A stretch of DNA of 60,148 bases from CAYXXZ01 sp964469165 (GTDB lineage: Bacteria > Pseudomonadota > Gammaproteobacteria > Pseudomonadales > Porticoccaceae): assembly GCA_964469165.1 (NCBI GenBank), contig CAYXXZ010000007.1:1-60148 (forward strand), in the 5' to 3' direction. The notes under the pieces were generated by a model. The model saw nothing but the letters and a program-made list of their open reading frames with translations. It was not told the DNA's origin and ran no database searches. Position numbers and translations under genes: made by a program. This document shows, in pieces, positions 43,704-51,961 of the stretch. Each line of letters begins with the position of its first letter. The stretch's first letter is position 1.

Positions 43704-44189
43704 ATGAACAGAAACAAATTGGTTGAGTTGCTGAGAGACGCCGCAAGCGATATGAGACTTGCGGCATCATGTCTTGACGGGAACGGCTTGTGTGGCGAGG
43801 ACGAACTCAAGACAGCCGCCGAGCTGGAAAGAGCTGCTGACGAACTGGAGCAGGCAGAGCCTGTATGCGGCGCCATGCCCCTGGATATTCAGTCAGGGAA
43901 ACCGTTCACCGTGTACCCTAACAACGAGGATTGGCATGTGGATAAATTGGTTCCTTTATATGCCGTGCCCCAGCATGTGGAGAGCGCACCATTCAGCTGG
44001 CCCTTGCTTGACGCCCCTGCAAAAGTCGGAGGCGTAGTTATTGGCAAAGGTTGTTCCAGCAGGCATGTCGTCATGATTGCAAAACGACAATATCAATATG
44101 AGGTCGAAACGCCTCCCGAAGAAATTGAGCGCAGAAAGAAAGCATTGCAGGGTGTCTTAGACGAGGTTTGGGATCGGACCACGGACTAA
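43704..44189 (+). CDS. early protein of unknown function (161 aa)
   Basis: GGAGGAAAG precedes ATG 43704. A helical N-terminus (VELLRDAASDMRLAASCLDG) is followed by a beta region including KLVPLYAVPQHVE, a motif seen in many small phage proteins. The function is unknown. Confidence 0.6.
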   Translation: MNRNKLVELLRDAASDMRLAASCLDGNGLCGEDELKTAAELERAADELEQAEPVCGAMPLDIQSGKPFTVYPNNEDWHVDKLVPLYAVPQHVESAPFSWPLLDAPAKVGGVVIGKGCSSRHVVMIAKRQYQYEVETPPEEIERRKKALQGVLDEVWDRTTD

Positions 44190-44327
44190 GTGAACGAGAA
44201 GGCCGAACCCGACGTATCGAAGCTGGTGGGCGCACTGGAGAATATCGATGAATATTGGAACCGTGATCAAAGCGTCGAGGCCATGCAAGCCCTTTACGAT
44301 TTCCATCTCGTAGGAGAGCGGCGATGA
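44190..44327 (+). CDS. 45-residue early protein, GTG start
   Basis: The GTG at 44190 follows directly on the previous TAA, and its TGA overlaps the next ATG (ATGA). VNEKAEPDVSKLVGALENID then NRDQSVEAMQALYDFHL. The ribosome-binding site is weak, so expression would depend on coupling. The function is unknown. Confidence 0.45.
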   Translation: MNEKAEPDVSKLVGALENIDEYWNRDQSVEAMQALYDFHLVGERR

Positions 44328-44704
44328 GCTTTGATATCTATGGAAACCCTCTCGCGCGCGGGCACTGTGAAGTTCATCCGCATGTTCACGAAGAGTACCC
44401 GTGTTCTGTTTGCATCTCTGAAAAGCAATCCCATTACCAGCAGCAGAATTATCAGTGCAGCGGCGGTTGCGAGAGCGAGCACTATTTAGGGCAGGCTCAA
44501 GAGCATATCGAGCACCTAAAAAGGGAGATCGAGCTGCTACGCCAGGATGCGGAGCGATACCGATGCCTGCGTGATCCATGTAGCGGAGTCGAGCACGCCA
44601 TTTTCTACAGTCGCGGCGACTACGGCAGAGGGTTGATGTCCGAGAATATGCTTGACGATGCAGTTGATTCCGTCATGCAAAAAAAGAAGGAGGCTGCGAA
44701 GTGA
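44324..44704 (+). CDS. Cys/His-rich early protein (126 aa)
   Basis: The N-terminus has a possible zinc site (HCEVHPHVHEEYPCSVC), the middle a coiled coil (EHIEHLKREIELLRQDAERY), and the end RCLRDP...DAVDSVMQ, common in small phage proteins. The function is unknown. Confidence 0.6.
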   Translation: MSFDIYGNPLARGHCEVHPHVHEEYPCSVCISEKQSHYQQQNYQCSGGCESEHYLGQAQEHIEHLKREIELLRQDAERYRCLRDPCSGVEHAIFYSRGDYGRGLMSENMLDDAVDSVMQKKKEAAK

Positions 44705-44940
44705 TTGACCTCAACAAACTTAGCAAAAACGCTCGATCAGCGGCGATGCGTGGGGGCACGTCAGGGTGGGGCCAGTATGGGTCTGACACACAGATCCGAT
44801 ACATGGAGGAAATCAAAACCCGAAAAAGGTGCAGGTGCGGATGTGGTGGAAGAAAAACCCATGTCGGTATGGCGAACGGCGTAGGCTTGATGAGTGGGTG
44901 CGAGTTCAGTGTTCGGAGGTGGGTGAAGGAAGGCGAGTAA
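44701..44940 (+). CDS. Cys-rich basic early protein (79 aa)
   Basis: GTG start overlapping the previous stop. RCRCGCGGRKTHVGMANGVG is a zinc-finger-like segment conserved in phage proteins. Last gene of the rightward early block, followed by a terminator. Confidence 0.6.
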   Translation: MIDLNKLSKNARSAAMRGGTSGWGQYGSDTQIRYMEEIKTRKRCRCGCGGRKTHVGMANGVGLMSGCEFSVRRWVKEGE

Positions 44941-44961
44941 TTTTCTCGCCAGTTCCCAAAT

Positions 44962-44995
44962 GGGGCCATACCTTTCCGGTGTGGCCCTTTTTATT
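44962..44995. terminator. shared terminator between convergent early operons
   Basis: GGGCCATACC/GGTGTGGCCC stem with one G-T pair and a T5 run serves the rightward genes. The leftward primase gene ends at 44991, so it also ends in this hairpin region. Confidence 0.75.
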
Positions 44996-47381
44996 TTGCA
45001 AAATACACGTCACACGCCAGACTCCACGGCGCGCCAGGTGATTTGGCGATATCGCCGGAGTCCAGTGCTGACTGGATCATTTCCGCAAGATCCCTGGCTC
45101 TGGTGCCGCGCATCAGTTTTTGCAGCTTGCCATTGGGTAATCCGCCAGCATTACAGGCCGCGCTGAACTTCTTATCACCTGCATAGCGTTTTGCATTGCG
45201 GATGTAGTCGAGCATCTTGTTCATGTCGGCAGCGTACTGGTTTTCTGCCTGGTTGCTGCTCACCGCCGTGACCAGGTTCAGATCGTAGAAGCTGACATAC
45301 TCGTATGCCCATTTGAAATCATCGAGCGTGATATTCGTGGTGTGCATGTCGCGCGCCTTGGCTGCAATCAATGACAGCCGCAGGGCTTTCTCCACGGTTC
45401 GCCCGATCAGCACATCCAGCCCGCCCAGGCCTTCCGCCCAATCCTTCTTGCTCATGAGGTCATCTTCAATGACCTGCAGCTCGTCGAAGACATCCTCATC
45501 GAGGGTAATCTCGATCAGACGCGGCTCGACATCGGCCAGGCTCACAGCCGCAAGATCGCCTTGCACGGCACCGGACACATGCACGGCCTTGCACCACTCC
45601 ACAATATGCTCAGGTGGGGGTAATGGTTGGACGAACTGCGTCCTTTGTCGCGGTCGCTTTGACTCGATAACCATGCACCGGCCAAGAAAGCCGTCTTTTA
45701 CCATGTCGCTGGACAGGTTGCCGTAGAAGGTGTCGGGCGTGGTGGCGCCAAGCAGTGTGATGGCTGGAAAATGTATCGTTCGGACGATGTTGTTTCGCTC
45801 GCTCTTCTTGAGTGTCATTTCCGAGTAGTTCGGTACCACCATGACGCCATTGAGCTTGCCGAACGCCTCGACGAGCTTGTCGAGCGCCGCTTCGTGGTTT
45901 GCCTGCCCCGTGCTGCGCGAGAGTTTCAGCAGCTTTCCCATCTCATCGATGGTGACAATGTGTGCCGGCGAGCGCATCAGCGTGGAATACACCGCGCCGG
46001 ATGATGTATAGCCACTGCCGGCGATCATGTTCTCAAGCCCCGCAGCGGTGAGGATCTTGTGTACGCATTTCTGGGGATGTTCTTTTCCTTCTGTCGATTT
46101 CGCCACCATGATCACATACAGGCTGGTCAGGTTTCCAACCTGCGTCACATAGGTGCGCCCCATGACGACACTGCACAAAGCAATTGCCCCGGCCAGGGCG
46201 AGTTCCGGTTGCCGCTTGGGCGCCGTCTCCGTCATCCATCGCGTGATGTCGCCAAGAATGCCGGGCGGATTCTCCAAAAAACTGGGCCGGGCCGCTTCGG
46301 GTTCATTGCTGGTTACCGGGGGCAGCATGACCGTTGACGGCTTCTCTTCAACCACCGGCATGGTCCAGGGGATGGTAGGCAATGCAGATGCAGGCTTCGG
46401 CGCCGTGCCGGGGGCTTGCCCTTGCCCCACCGTCATGGCGATGTGCTGCTCGGACATCGTGATGCTGTTGCGCAACAGCTCGGCGGCCTTGGCGAATGGC
46501 ACACCGCGCGCGTACATGACCAGGCTGATGGCCGTCATGCCGTAGTTGCCACCCCAGTCCCTGATCCCGCCAGGGTGGATGCCGACGTTGTAGGCCTCAC
46601 AGTTGCGCCAGTGTGCGATGCATCGATAGCCGTCCTTATCTTCGCGCACCGATGGGATAAGCGCCGGCACCCACTCTGACAGCCGGGTAAGCGCAGCCTC
46701 GTTCAAGTCACGGTAATACGCCGTGGCGGTTGTCGGCTTTGCCGCGGCAATCGGGCCGTCACGGTCAATGATGACTGCCGGTGCCTTCTGATAATGCAGA
46801 TCCTCCGGCGTCTGGTAGGGCAGGAGAACATTCTCAACCTGCTCCATGAAGTCGGGAGGCAGAAACGGCAGCTGCTCTATCGACTCCAGCGTGTCCAGTG
46901 TCAGGTCCGTGATCCACACATAGGTCATGCCTGCCGGGTGGAGCGTCGGCGGTACAACGGTCTGGCGGCCTTCCGCGAGGATGTCGAGCACCCGCTGCTT
47001 GCGCACATCGAACGAACGCGATGGCTCACCGGAAGAACGATAAAACTTGGTGTAACCCTTCTCCCCCTTCTTGCTGACCGGCGTATAGGGGATGATGGCT
47101 TCCAGGGCGTCATTCCCACCAGGCAGATCATAATCCTTGTCGATGGCGATCAGCCCGGAGGCGGGGCCAAGCACCACGCCGATACCGGCATCGGGGAACG
47201 TGCTCCAGTAATCGAGTTCGATTTCCGTTGGCAGTCTCCGGGAGAACCGGGACCAGTCGCCCATGCCCTCCCAGCCGTTGGATTGCGACCATTTGCCGGG
47301 CCTTTTGGTGCCTGGCGCTATGGGTATGACACTGATTCCTAGCTTTACGTACCGCCTGGCATGCTCACTGAATGCCGTCAT
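44991..47381 (-). CDS. primase-polymerase/helicase replication protein
   Basis: 796 residues. Residues 5-190 are a Prim-Pol domain (LGISVIPIAPGTKRPGKW; GIGVVLGPASGLIAIDKDYD with candidate metal Asp81 and Asp83). Residues about 380-740 are a DUF3987-type ATPase/helicase (MVAKSTEGKEHPQK with Walker-A-like GK, IVTIDEMGKLLKL as Walker B, ITLLGATTPDTFYG). It primes and probably unwinds phage DNA. The start overlaps the Cro-like stop (ATGA), so expression follows the Cro promoter and would be shut off in the lysogen. Confidence 0.85.
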   Translation of the reverse strand: MTAFSEHARRYVKLGISVIPIAPGTKRPGKWSQSNGWEGMGDWSRFSRRLPTEIELDYWSTFPDAGIGVVLGPASGLIAIDKDYDLPGGNDALEAIIPYTPVSKKGEKGYTKFYRSSGEPSRSFDVRKQRVLDILAEGRQTVVPPTLHPAGMTYVWITDLTLDTLESIEQLPFLPPDFMEQVENVLLPYQTPEDLHYQKAPAVIIDRDGPIAAAKPTTATAYYRDLNEAALTRLSEWVPALIPSVREDKDGYRCIAHWRNCEAYNVGIHPGGIRDWGGNYGMTAISLVMYARGVPFAKAAELLRNSITMSEQHIAMTVGQGQAPGTAPKPASALPTIPWTMPVVEEKPSTVMLPPVTSNEPEAARPSFLENPPGILGDITRWMTETAPKRQPELALAGAIALCSVVMGRTYVTQVGNLTSLYVIMVAKSTEGKEHPQKCVHKILTAAGLENMIAGSGYTSSGAVYSTLMRSPAHIVTIDEMGKLLKLSRSTGQANHEAALDKLVEAFGKLNGVMVVPNYSEMTLKKSERNNIVRTIHFPAITLLGATTPDTFYGNLSSDMVKDGFLGRCMVIESKRPRQRTQFVQPLPPPEHIVEWCKAVHVSGAVQGDLAAVSLADVEPRLIEITLDEDVFDELQVIEDDLMSKKDWAEGLGGLDVLIGRTVEKALRLSLIAAKARDMHTTNITLDDFKWAYEYVSFYDLNLVTAVSSNQAENQYAADMNKMLDYIRNAKRYAGDKKFSAACNAGGLPNGKLQKLMRGTRARDLAEMIQSALDSGDIAKSPGAPWSLACDVYFAK

Positions 47382-47599
47382 TTTTCGCTCGCCCTGACCA
47401 TATCAGGGCGAACAATCTCCAGGGGCAACCCGGCCATGATGGCGATGTCACGCGCGTACTTTGCGGGTATGCGTCGATCCCACTTTGATACCGTCTGTAC
47501 CGTTCTGCCGGTTTTCTCTGCAACGGCGGGTATCCCACCGGCCATGCCGAGGATGCCCATCACAGTAAATCCCACCGGCTCATCCTTTGGTCGCGTCAC
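47378..47599 (-). CDS. Cro-like regulator
   Basis: 73 residues if started at GTG 47599, which stands 7 bases after AGGAG; an ATG at 47605 is only one base from that site and would add MS. The HTH is GMAGGIPAVAEKTGRTVQTVSKW broken as IPAVAEKTGR and TVQTVSKWDRR, resembling YdaS/Cro-type regulators. It is divergent from the repressor and translationally coupled to the primase, as lambda cro is to the replication genes. Confidence 0.75.
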   Translation of the reverse strand: MTRPKDEPVGFTVMGILGMAGGIPAVAEKTGRTVQTVSKWDRRIPAKYARDIAIMAGLPLEIVRPDMVRASEK

Positions 47600-47616
47600 A
47601 CTCATACTCCTAAAAG

Positions 47617-47631
47617 TTAAGTAAAACTTAA
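47617..47631. promoter_or_regulatory. perfect repressor operator at the cro start site
   Basis: TTAAGT-AAA-ACTTAA, the same 6-3-6 palindrome as at 37651-37665. It touches the cro -10 box (CATAAT, 47636-47631 minus) and covers the predicted start, so binding blocks the lytic leftward operon. Confidence 0.75.
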
Positions 47632-47681
47632 TTATGAGGCTGTAAATAATAATTTGCCAACTCTTATTTTTTATCTATACT
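47631..47681. promoter_or_regulatory. divergent cI and cro promoters sharing their -35 region
   Basis: Rightward (repressor): TTGCCA at 47654-47659, 16 bp, TATACT at 47676-47681. Leftward (cro): TTGGCA at 47660-47655, 18 bp, CATAAT at 47636-47631. The two -35 boxes overlap by five bases on opposite strands, so only one polymerase can occupy the site at a time. A degraded operator-like TCAAGATTTAATAAA at 47693-47707 lies just after the repressor start and may give autoregulation. Confidence 0.65.
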
Positions 47682-47741
47682 CAATGCCCACGTCAAGATT
47701 TAATAAACTTTTGATAACCAACAGGATTATGAGGGCAACCT

Positions 47742-48368
47742 ATGAACAACATACTGGCACCGCGCCTGCGCGCTGCCCGCGAAGCCATCACCCCCAAAGT
47801 GTCGCAAAGGGAAGTTGCCAAGCGGGTGGGTCTGACGCCTGCGGCAGTCAACTTGTGGGAGACAGGCAAAACGGAGCCATCCGCATCGAATCTGGCCGAG
47901 CTGGCGCGCTGGTACAAGGTCAGCACAGACTGGCTGTTGGGCGTTGAGGTCATCAAGCCCGCGCGCGCGGCAGAGGCCGATATGCTGGCAGTGCCTCTGG
48001 TTGCGCCCATTGAGCTTGCCAAATGGCGCCTGAACAACTCGCAGGGCCGCATTCAGACGATGGGTGATTATCCTGCTGGCACTGCTGCCGCCGTCATGAT
48101 CACCAATGACGCACTGGCCAGCATTTGCCCGGCTGGTAGCTATGCTGTGATCAGCAAGGCCCATACTGCCGAGCCGGGGAGCGTGGTCATGGCTGTGATT
48201 GCGGATTCCAAGGAGCCGATATTGCGCCGTTTGGTATCTGACGGCGGCATAGAGTTACTGGTTGCCGACGACACGCGCTTTCAGACGCACAATGTGCAAG
48301 ATGGCGCGCGAATCATCGGAAGAGCCATTGAAGTGGTAACTCATAAGGTATTGATTGAGAAAAAATAA
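47742..48368 (+). CDS. CI-like repressor with degenerate S24 domain
   Basis: 208 residues. HTH at about 19-42 (VSQREVAKRVGLTPAAVNLW). The C-terminal S24/LexA fold is recognisable (EPGSVVMAVIADSKEPILRR), but the serine position reads NDALAS (Ala124) instead of D-S-M, and the lysine position reads LRRL (Arg162). No Ala-Gly or Cys-Gly cleavage pair is seen in the linker. It probably dimerises but cannot self-cleave, so RecA-driven induction of the usual kind is unlikely. GAGGG precedes the ATG. It is the first gene of the operon that also holds recombination genes and int. Confidence 0.85.
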   Translation: MNNILAPRLRAAREAITPKVSQREVAKRVGLTPAAVNLWETGKTEPSASNLAELARWYKVSTDWLLGVEVIKPARAAEADMLAVPLVAPIELAKWRLNNSQGRIQTMGDYPAGTAAAVMITNDALASICPAGSYAVISKAHTAEPGSVVMAVIADSKEPILRRLVSDGGIELLVADDTRFQTHNVQDGARIIGRAIEVVTHKVLIEKK

Positions 48369-48399
48369 ACATAACTAAAAATTTATTTCATAAAAATAG

Positions 48400-48414
48400 T
48401 TGAGAAATACTTAA
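48400..48414 (+). promoter_or_regulatory. degenerate operator after the repressor gene
   Basis: TTGAGAAATACTTAA, 13 of 15 bases of the palindrome pattern, with the intact ACTTAA half on the right. It is between the repressor stop and the next gene in an AT-rich gap. Confidence 0.5.
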
Positions 48415-48466
48415 TTTTCTGACAGAGTGCGAATTCCACAACACAGAACCTTGTTAGGAGATTCGC

Positions 48467-48856
48467 ATGTCAGAGGAACTTCAAGCCCTGTGCCAGCAGT
48501 GGCAACAGGAAAAGCGCGCCGAGCAGGTAGCCAATGCAAAGCGCGTCAAGATCGAGGGGCAGATACTGGCCCTGGCGGCCGTCAAGGAGGAAGGCTCGGC
48601 AACCACCGACACGCCGGGGTTCAAGATAACAACAACTGGCAAATTGTCGCGCAAGATGGATTGGGAAGCCTATCAGAAGATCGCCGCACAGATCCCCGAC
48701 GGGTTGCACCCGGTCAAAACAAAACAGGAAATCGACGAAGTGGGCGTCAAGTGGCTCCAAAAGAACCGCCCCGACATCTACAGCTTGCTACCGCTGACTG
48801 TCACCCCTGCCAAAACAGCCGTGTCCATCAAGGCTGTGGAGGTGATTGAGGTATGA
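48467..48856 (+). CDS. recombination-module protein (DUF7173-like)
   Basis: 129 residues from ATG 48467 (TTAGGAG upstream). A helical N-terminus (QWQQEKRAEQVANAKRVKIE) is followed by FKITTTGKLSRKMDWEAYQK. This kind of protein is regularly found beside Sak4 ATPases. The function is unknown; a Gam-like or single-strand DNA role is only a guess. Confidence 0.65.
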   Translation: MSEELQALCQQWQQEKRAEQVANAKRVKIEGQILALAAVKEEGSATTDTPGFKITTTGKLSRKMDWEAYQKIAAQIPDGLHPVKTKQEIDEVGVKWLQKNRPDIYSLLPLTVTPAKTAVSIKAVEVIEV

Positions 48857-49149
48857 CACAGGTTGCTGACGGCAGAATCGCAAGCATCACATACCACCGG
48901 CTGGTTGATACGCTGTCAACAATCTGCGTTCTCCGGCTGGTCAATGGCTTCGTTGTCATCGGCCAATCACATTGCCTCAACCCCGCACAATACAGCCAGG
49001 AAGAGGGCAAGAGCTTGGCCTACGCACAGGCATACGAGAAAGTCTGCGAACTGGAAGCGTACTTGGATAAGGAAGCGAAGTACCAGTCAGAACTGGCCGT
49101 TGCGCCTGCCTGTGATATTAAGAAAAACTTAACGCGGAGTAAAAAATAA
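48853..49149 (+). CDS. N4 gp49/Sf6 gp66 family protein
   Basis: 98 residues with the family pattern (PF13876): VLRLVNGFVVIGQSHCLNPA, then EGKSLAYAQAYEKVCELEAY. The family is common in phage early regions, without an established function. The last codons (DIKKNLTRS) coincide with a near-perfect operator. Confidence 0.75.
   Translation: MTQVADGRIASITYHRLVDTLSTICVLRLVNGFVVIGQSHCLNPAQYSQEEGKSLAYAQAYEKVCELEAYLDKEAKYQSELAVAPACDIKKNLTRSKK
49118..49132 (+). promoter_or_regulatory. operator-like site at a gene junction
   Basis: TTAAGAAAAACTTAA, one mismatch from the perfect palindrome, placed inside the end of one gene and 17 bp before the next ATG. Confidence 0.55.
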
Positions 49150-49370
49150 TGGCGCAAGCCTCCATCACAATCACTGACGGTGACAACGACACCCTGGAAT
49201 ATGTGGTCGATTTTGGCGAGGAATTTCAACCTTCCAGCATCGCCCACTTGGCTACCGCGCGCCTGGCGCAGTTCCTTACGGATTCTGTTGCCATGCATGA
49301 AGCGGCTACGGAGCAAGAACCAGCCCCGGCGTTGGCACACAGCAAACCCACAGCCAATTACCCCTACTGA
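49149..49370 (+). CDS. small acidic protein before sak4 (73 aa)
   Basis: MAQASITITDGDNDTLEYVV, beta then helix (HLATARLAQFLTDSVAMH), Pro/Ala-rich tail. Overlaps the previous stop by one base. The function is unknown. Confidence 0.6.
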   Translation: MAQASITITDGDNDTLEYVVDFGEEFQPSSIAHLATARLAQFLTDSVAMHEAATEQEPAPALAHSKPTANYPY

Positions 49371-49380
49371 GGATTACCTT

Positions 49381-50124
49381 ATGGCTTTCGATTTATCGAG
49401 TATCAAAAAAGGCAAGACGATCCATGCACCGCGGATCTTCATGTATGCCACACACGGTGTTGGCAAGAGCACCTTTGCCGCTGCCGCGCCAGATCCTATT
49501 TTCATCTGCACAGAAGATGGCCTGGGCAGCATTGACACATCCAGCTTCCCGCTGGCTAAAACCAGTCGTGATGTTTTGGAGGCGCTCGGTACGCTTTATA
49601 AAGAGGAACACGATTACAAAACCGTGGTGCTTGACTCGGTGGACTGGCTTGAATCCATGCTGGTTTCTGAGATCGAGGCTACCCACGACGAGAAGGCGCT
49701 GGCATACGGCAAGGGCGCAATGATCCTGGCAGACAGAATGCGCAACATCCTTGGTGGATTCAGCGCCCTCCGCAATGAACGCAACATGGCAGTCATCTTA
49801 ATTGGCCACTGTGAAATCAAGCGATTTGATTCTCCTGAAGTCGAGCCTTATGACCGTTACCAGCCGAAGCTGCAGACACGTTCAAGCGCATTGGTTCAAG
49901 AGTGGGCCGATGCCGTGCTGTTCGCCAACTATCGCACCATGGTCAAAAAGGAGGATGTCGGATTCAACAAAACCGTATCGCGCGGCATTACCACTGGAGA
50001 ACGGTTGATCTACACAGCGGAGACGCCAGCGTACCTGGCGAAGAATCGCTACAACCTTCCGCCATCACTCCCTCTTGACTGGAATGCATTTGCCGGCGCG
50101 ATAGCCGCGTCTGCTACTGCCTGA
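49381..50124 (+). CDS. Sak4-type RecA-like ATPase
   Basis: 247 residues from ATG 49381. Walker A ATHGVGKST (23-31), Walker B KTVVLDSVDWLE, then ILIGHCEIKRFDSPE and YDRYQPKLQTRSS, the AAA_24/Sak4 single-strand annealing ATPase pattern. Sak4 proteins work with a DUF669 SSB-like partner, encoded next here. The longer upstream frame is rejected. Confidence 0.85.
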   Translation: MAFDLSSIKKGKTIHAPRIFMYATHGVGKSTFAAAAPDPIFICTEDGLGSIDTSSFPLAKTSRDVLEALGTLYKEEHDYKTVVLDSVDWLESMLVSEIEATHDEKALAYGKGAMILADRMRNILGGFSALRNERNMAVILIGHCEIKRFDSPEVEPYDRYQPKLQTRSSALVQEWADAVLFANYRTMVKKEDVGFNKTVSRGITTGERLIYTAETPAYLAKNRYNLPPSLPLDWNAFAGAIAASATA

Positions 50125-50128
50125 CAGA

Positions 50129-50193
50129 TCAAGATTTACTTAACAATTTTATGAAACGGCTTTTTGCCGCCCTGAATATCAAGTTTTACTCAA
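50129..50193 (+). promoter_or_regulatory. pair of operator-like sites before the SSB-like gene
   Basis: TCAAGATTTACTTAA (50129-50143) and TCAAGTTTTACTCAA (50179-50193), both in the same orientation, in a 91-bp gap between sak4 and the DUF669 gene. A 16-codon frame (50151-50201) runs between them and has no strong start signal. Confidence 0.55.
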
Positions 50194-50215
50194 CTCAATA
50201 GAAGGAAACATAGCA

Positions 50216-50728
50216 ATGGCAAATCTCGCAGGCTTTGACGCAACACAAGTCGCTGAACCCATGGACTTCACGGCATTCCCCGAAGGGGTTTATGTCGCAA
50301 TCATCACGGCCTCAGAAATGAAGCCAACCAAGGATGGCAACGGCCAATACCTGGAATTCACCTTTGAAATCCTCGATGGCGAATACAAGAGCCGGAAGGT
50401 ATGGGCGCGGCTGAATCTGATAAACAGCAGCAACACTGCCGTGGATATTGCTCAGCGCGAGCTGGGGGCAATCTGTCGTTCCGTTGGCGTCATCAAGCCC
50501 AACGATTCCAGCGAACTGCACAACATCCCACTGACTATTCACGTCAGTGTTGAGGCCGGTAAAAACAACGGCAAACCGCAGAACAAGATCGACAAGTACG
50601 AACCGGCGCGCACGGCGGCAAGTGCTCCCGCTGCTGGTGGTTATGTGGCGCCTTTCAGCGCACCGGCGTCACAACAGCCAGCTCCTGCCCAAGCCGCCGC
50701 TGCTCAAACAGCCCCGTGGCAGAAATAA
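50216..50728 (+). CDS. DUF669 SSB-like protein
   Basis: 170 residues. An OB-fold-like core (EGVYVAIITASEMKPTKDGN; YLEFTFEILDGEYKSRKVWA) with a Pro/Ala/Gln-rich tail ending APWQK, matching phage DUF669 proteins, the usual partners of Sak/Sak4. It probably coats single-stranded DNA during recombination. Confidence 0.8.
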   Translation: MANLAGFDATQVAEPMDFTAFPEGVYVAIITASEMKPTKDGNGQYLEFTFEILDGEYKSRKVWARLNLINSSNTAVDIAQRELGAICRSVGVIKPNDSSELHNIPLTIHVSVEAGKNNGKPQNKIDKYEPARTAASAPAAGGYVAPFSAPASQQPAPAQAAAAQTAPWQK

Positions 50729-50738
50729 GGAGAACGGC

Positions 50739-51002
50739 ATGACAACACAGACCAGCTTTGATCCGGCAGCCGTTCAGATTGGCTACTCGCTTAATTTCGA
50801 GCAGGTGAACCTGATCCTTGAGGCGCTTGGCAAGCTGCCATTCGAGAGAGTGGAAGCGTTGTACAGCGGCATGCGGGCGCATGCTCTGGCAGTAATGGCC
50901 GAGTCTCAACGGCATACGGAAACTCTCCCTGCGCCCGAGACAGCGCCTTTGCCGGAGGAAGATGTTCCTAATGAAGGAAGACCTTGGGAGAAAGGGAAAT
51001 GA
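50739..51002 (+). CDS. small recombination-operon protein (87 aa)
   Basis: ATG 50739 with AAGGAG upstream. It contains YSLNFEQVNLILEALGKLPF then RVEALYSGMRAHALAVM, common in small phage proteins beside SSB-like genes. It overlaps rdgC (ATGA). Confidence 0.65.
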   Translation: MTTQTSFDPAAVQIGYSLNFEQVNLILEALGKLPFERVEALYSGMRAHALAVMAESQRHTETLPAPETAPLPEEDVPNEGRPWEKGK

Positions 51003-51907
51003 AAATTATCAATAACGCGCATGTTTATAGGGCGGCGCTTCCGTCACCTGAAAATCTGGCGCTGCACTTACAGGAATTGCCGTATCAGGAGCTTTCTCCA
51101 CTGGAGATGAATCGCGCTTCATTTGTTCCAAACGAAGTGACGCGAGAGCTGGTAACGCCAATTCAGGAGGGCTATGCGTTCACGTTTCAGTTTGATGAAA
51201 AAATCATTCCCACAAGCGCAGTCAATGCCAAGGTCGCCAAAGCCGTGGCAAAGATCAAGGAGAAAGAGGATCGAACAGTTGGGCGCAAGGAACGTCAGGA
51301 AATCAAGGATAACGTCATTGCGGATATGTGCCGGGTGGCCTTCGTCAAGACTACAAAGGTGAACATTCTGTATCGCGAGGCATGCCGGACTCTGATTGTT
51401 ATTACCGGCAGCAAGAATATTTCAGATTGCGCAACCGGCGCATTGGCCAAGGTGGCTGGCTCTATTAAATCCGAGACGATCCATATCGAGGGTTTGAAGA
51501 TGGGCCTTACCACCCGGCTTGGTAATTACTTTGGCGGAAGTGGCAGTGATCCGTTCGCACCCTTCCATGTTGGAAATTTCGTCAAGCTCAAAGGAGATGA
51601 GGGGCTTAATTTCTCAACGGAGACGAAAGGTGCAATCCACGAAGCAGAAGAGGGCATCCTCGAAGCCATTGGCGAAGGCGCGCAAGTCGAACGTATTGAG
51701 CTGGAATACAACGGCTGTAACTTCAAGCTGACCAACGATTTCGCCTTCAAGGCTATCAGCTTCGACGTCGATGTTGATGCCGATGATCGGGGCGATATGG
51801 ACGCGCCAGCCTATTGGCGACACGAGGCAGGCGTTTACATGCTGATCTTTGTCGGCGTGATCGATGCCTTGTGCAAGCTCATGGACTACGTTCCCCCTGA
51901 AAAATAA
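50999..51907 (+). CDS. rdgC: RdgC-like recombination-associated protein
   Basis: 302 residues, matching the RdgC family along its length: an N-terminal VYRAALPS, F..DEKIIPTSAVNAKVAKAV, KERQEIKDNVIADMC, then IEDALCKLMDYV-like ending. RdgC forms a DNA-encircling ring and inhibits RecA. In a phage operon it may steer host recombination away from RecA toward the Sak4 pathway. ATGA-coupled to the previous gene. Confidence 0.85.
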   Translation: MKIINNAHVYRAALPSPENLALHLQELPYQELSPLEMNRASFVPNEVTRELVTPIQEGYAFTFQFDEKIIPTSAVNAKVAKAVAKIKEKEDRTVGRKERQEIKDNVIADMCRVAFVKTTKVNILYREACRTLIVITGSKNISDCATGALAKVAGSIKSETIHIEGLKMGLTTRLGNYFGGSGSDPFAPFHVGNFVKLKGDEGLNFSTETKGAIHEAEEGILEAIGEGAQVERIELEYNGCNFKLTNDFAFKAISFDVDVDADDRGDMDAPAYWRHEAGVYMLIFVGVIDALCKLMDYVPPEK

Positions 51908-51961
51908 CCAATCCCCGGCGCATCTTTCGTGGTGCGCCTCATATTATTTCGAGGCATGAAT

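Noticed and set aside
44190..44327. Rejecting the 45-codon GTG frame as noise
   Set aside because: It was kept at low confidence as a gene because both junctions are overlapped or abutted as in the rest of the operon, although the ribosome-binding site is weak.
50151..50201. A 16-codon leader peptide between two operator-like sites
   Set aside because: It has no ribosome-binding site, and its codons overlap the operator-like sequence. It is most likely chance.
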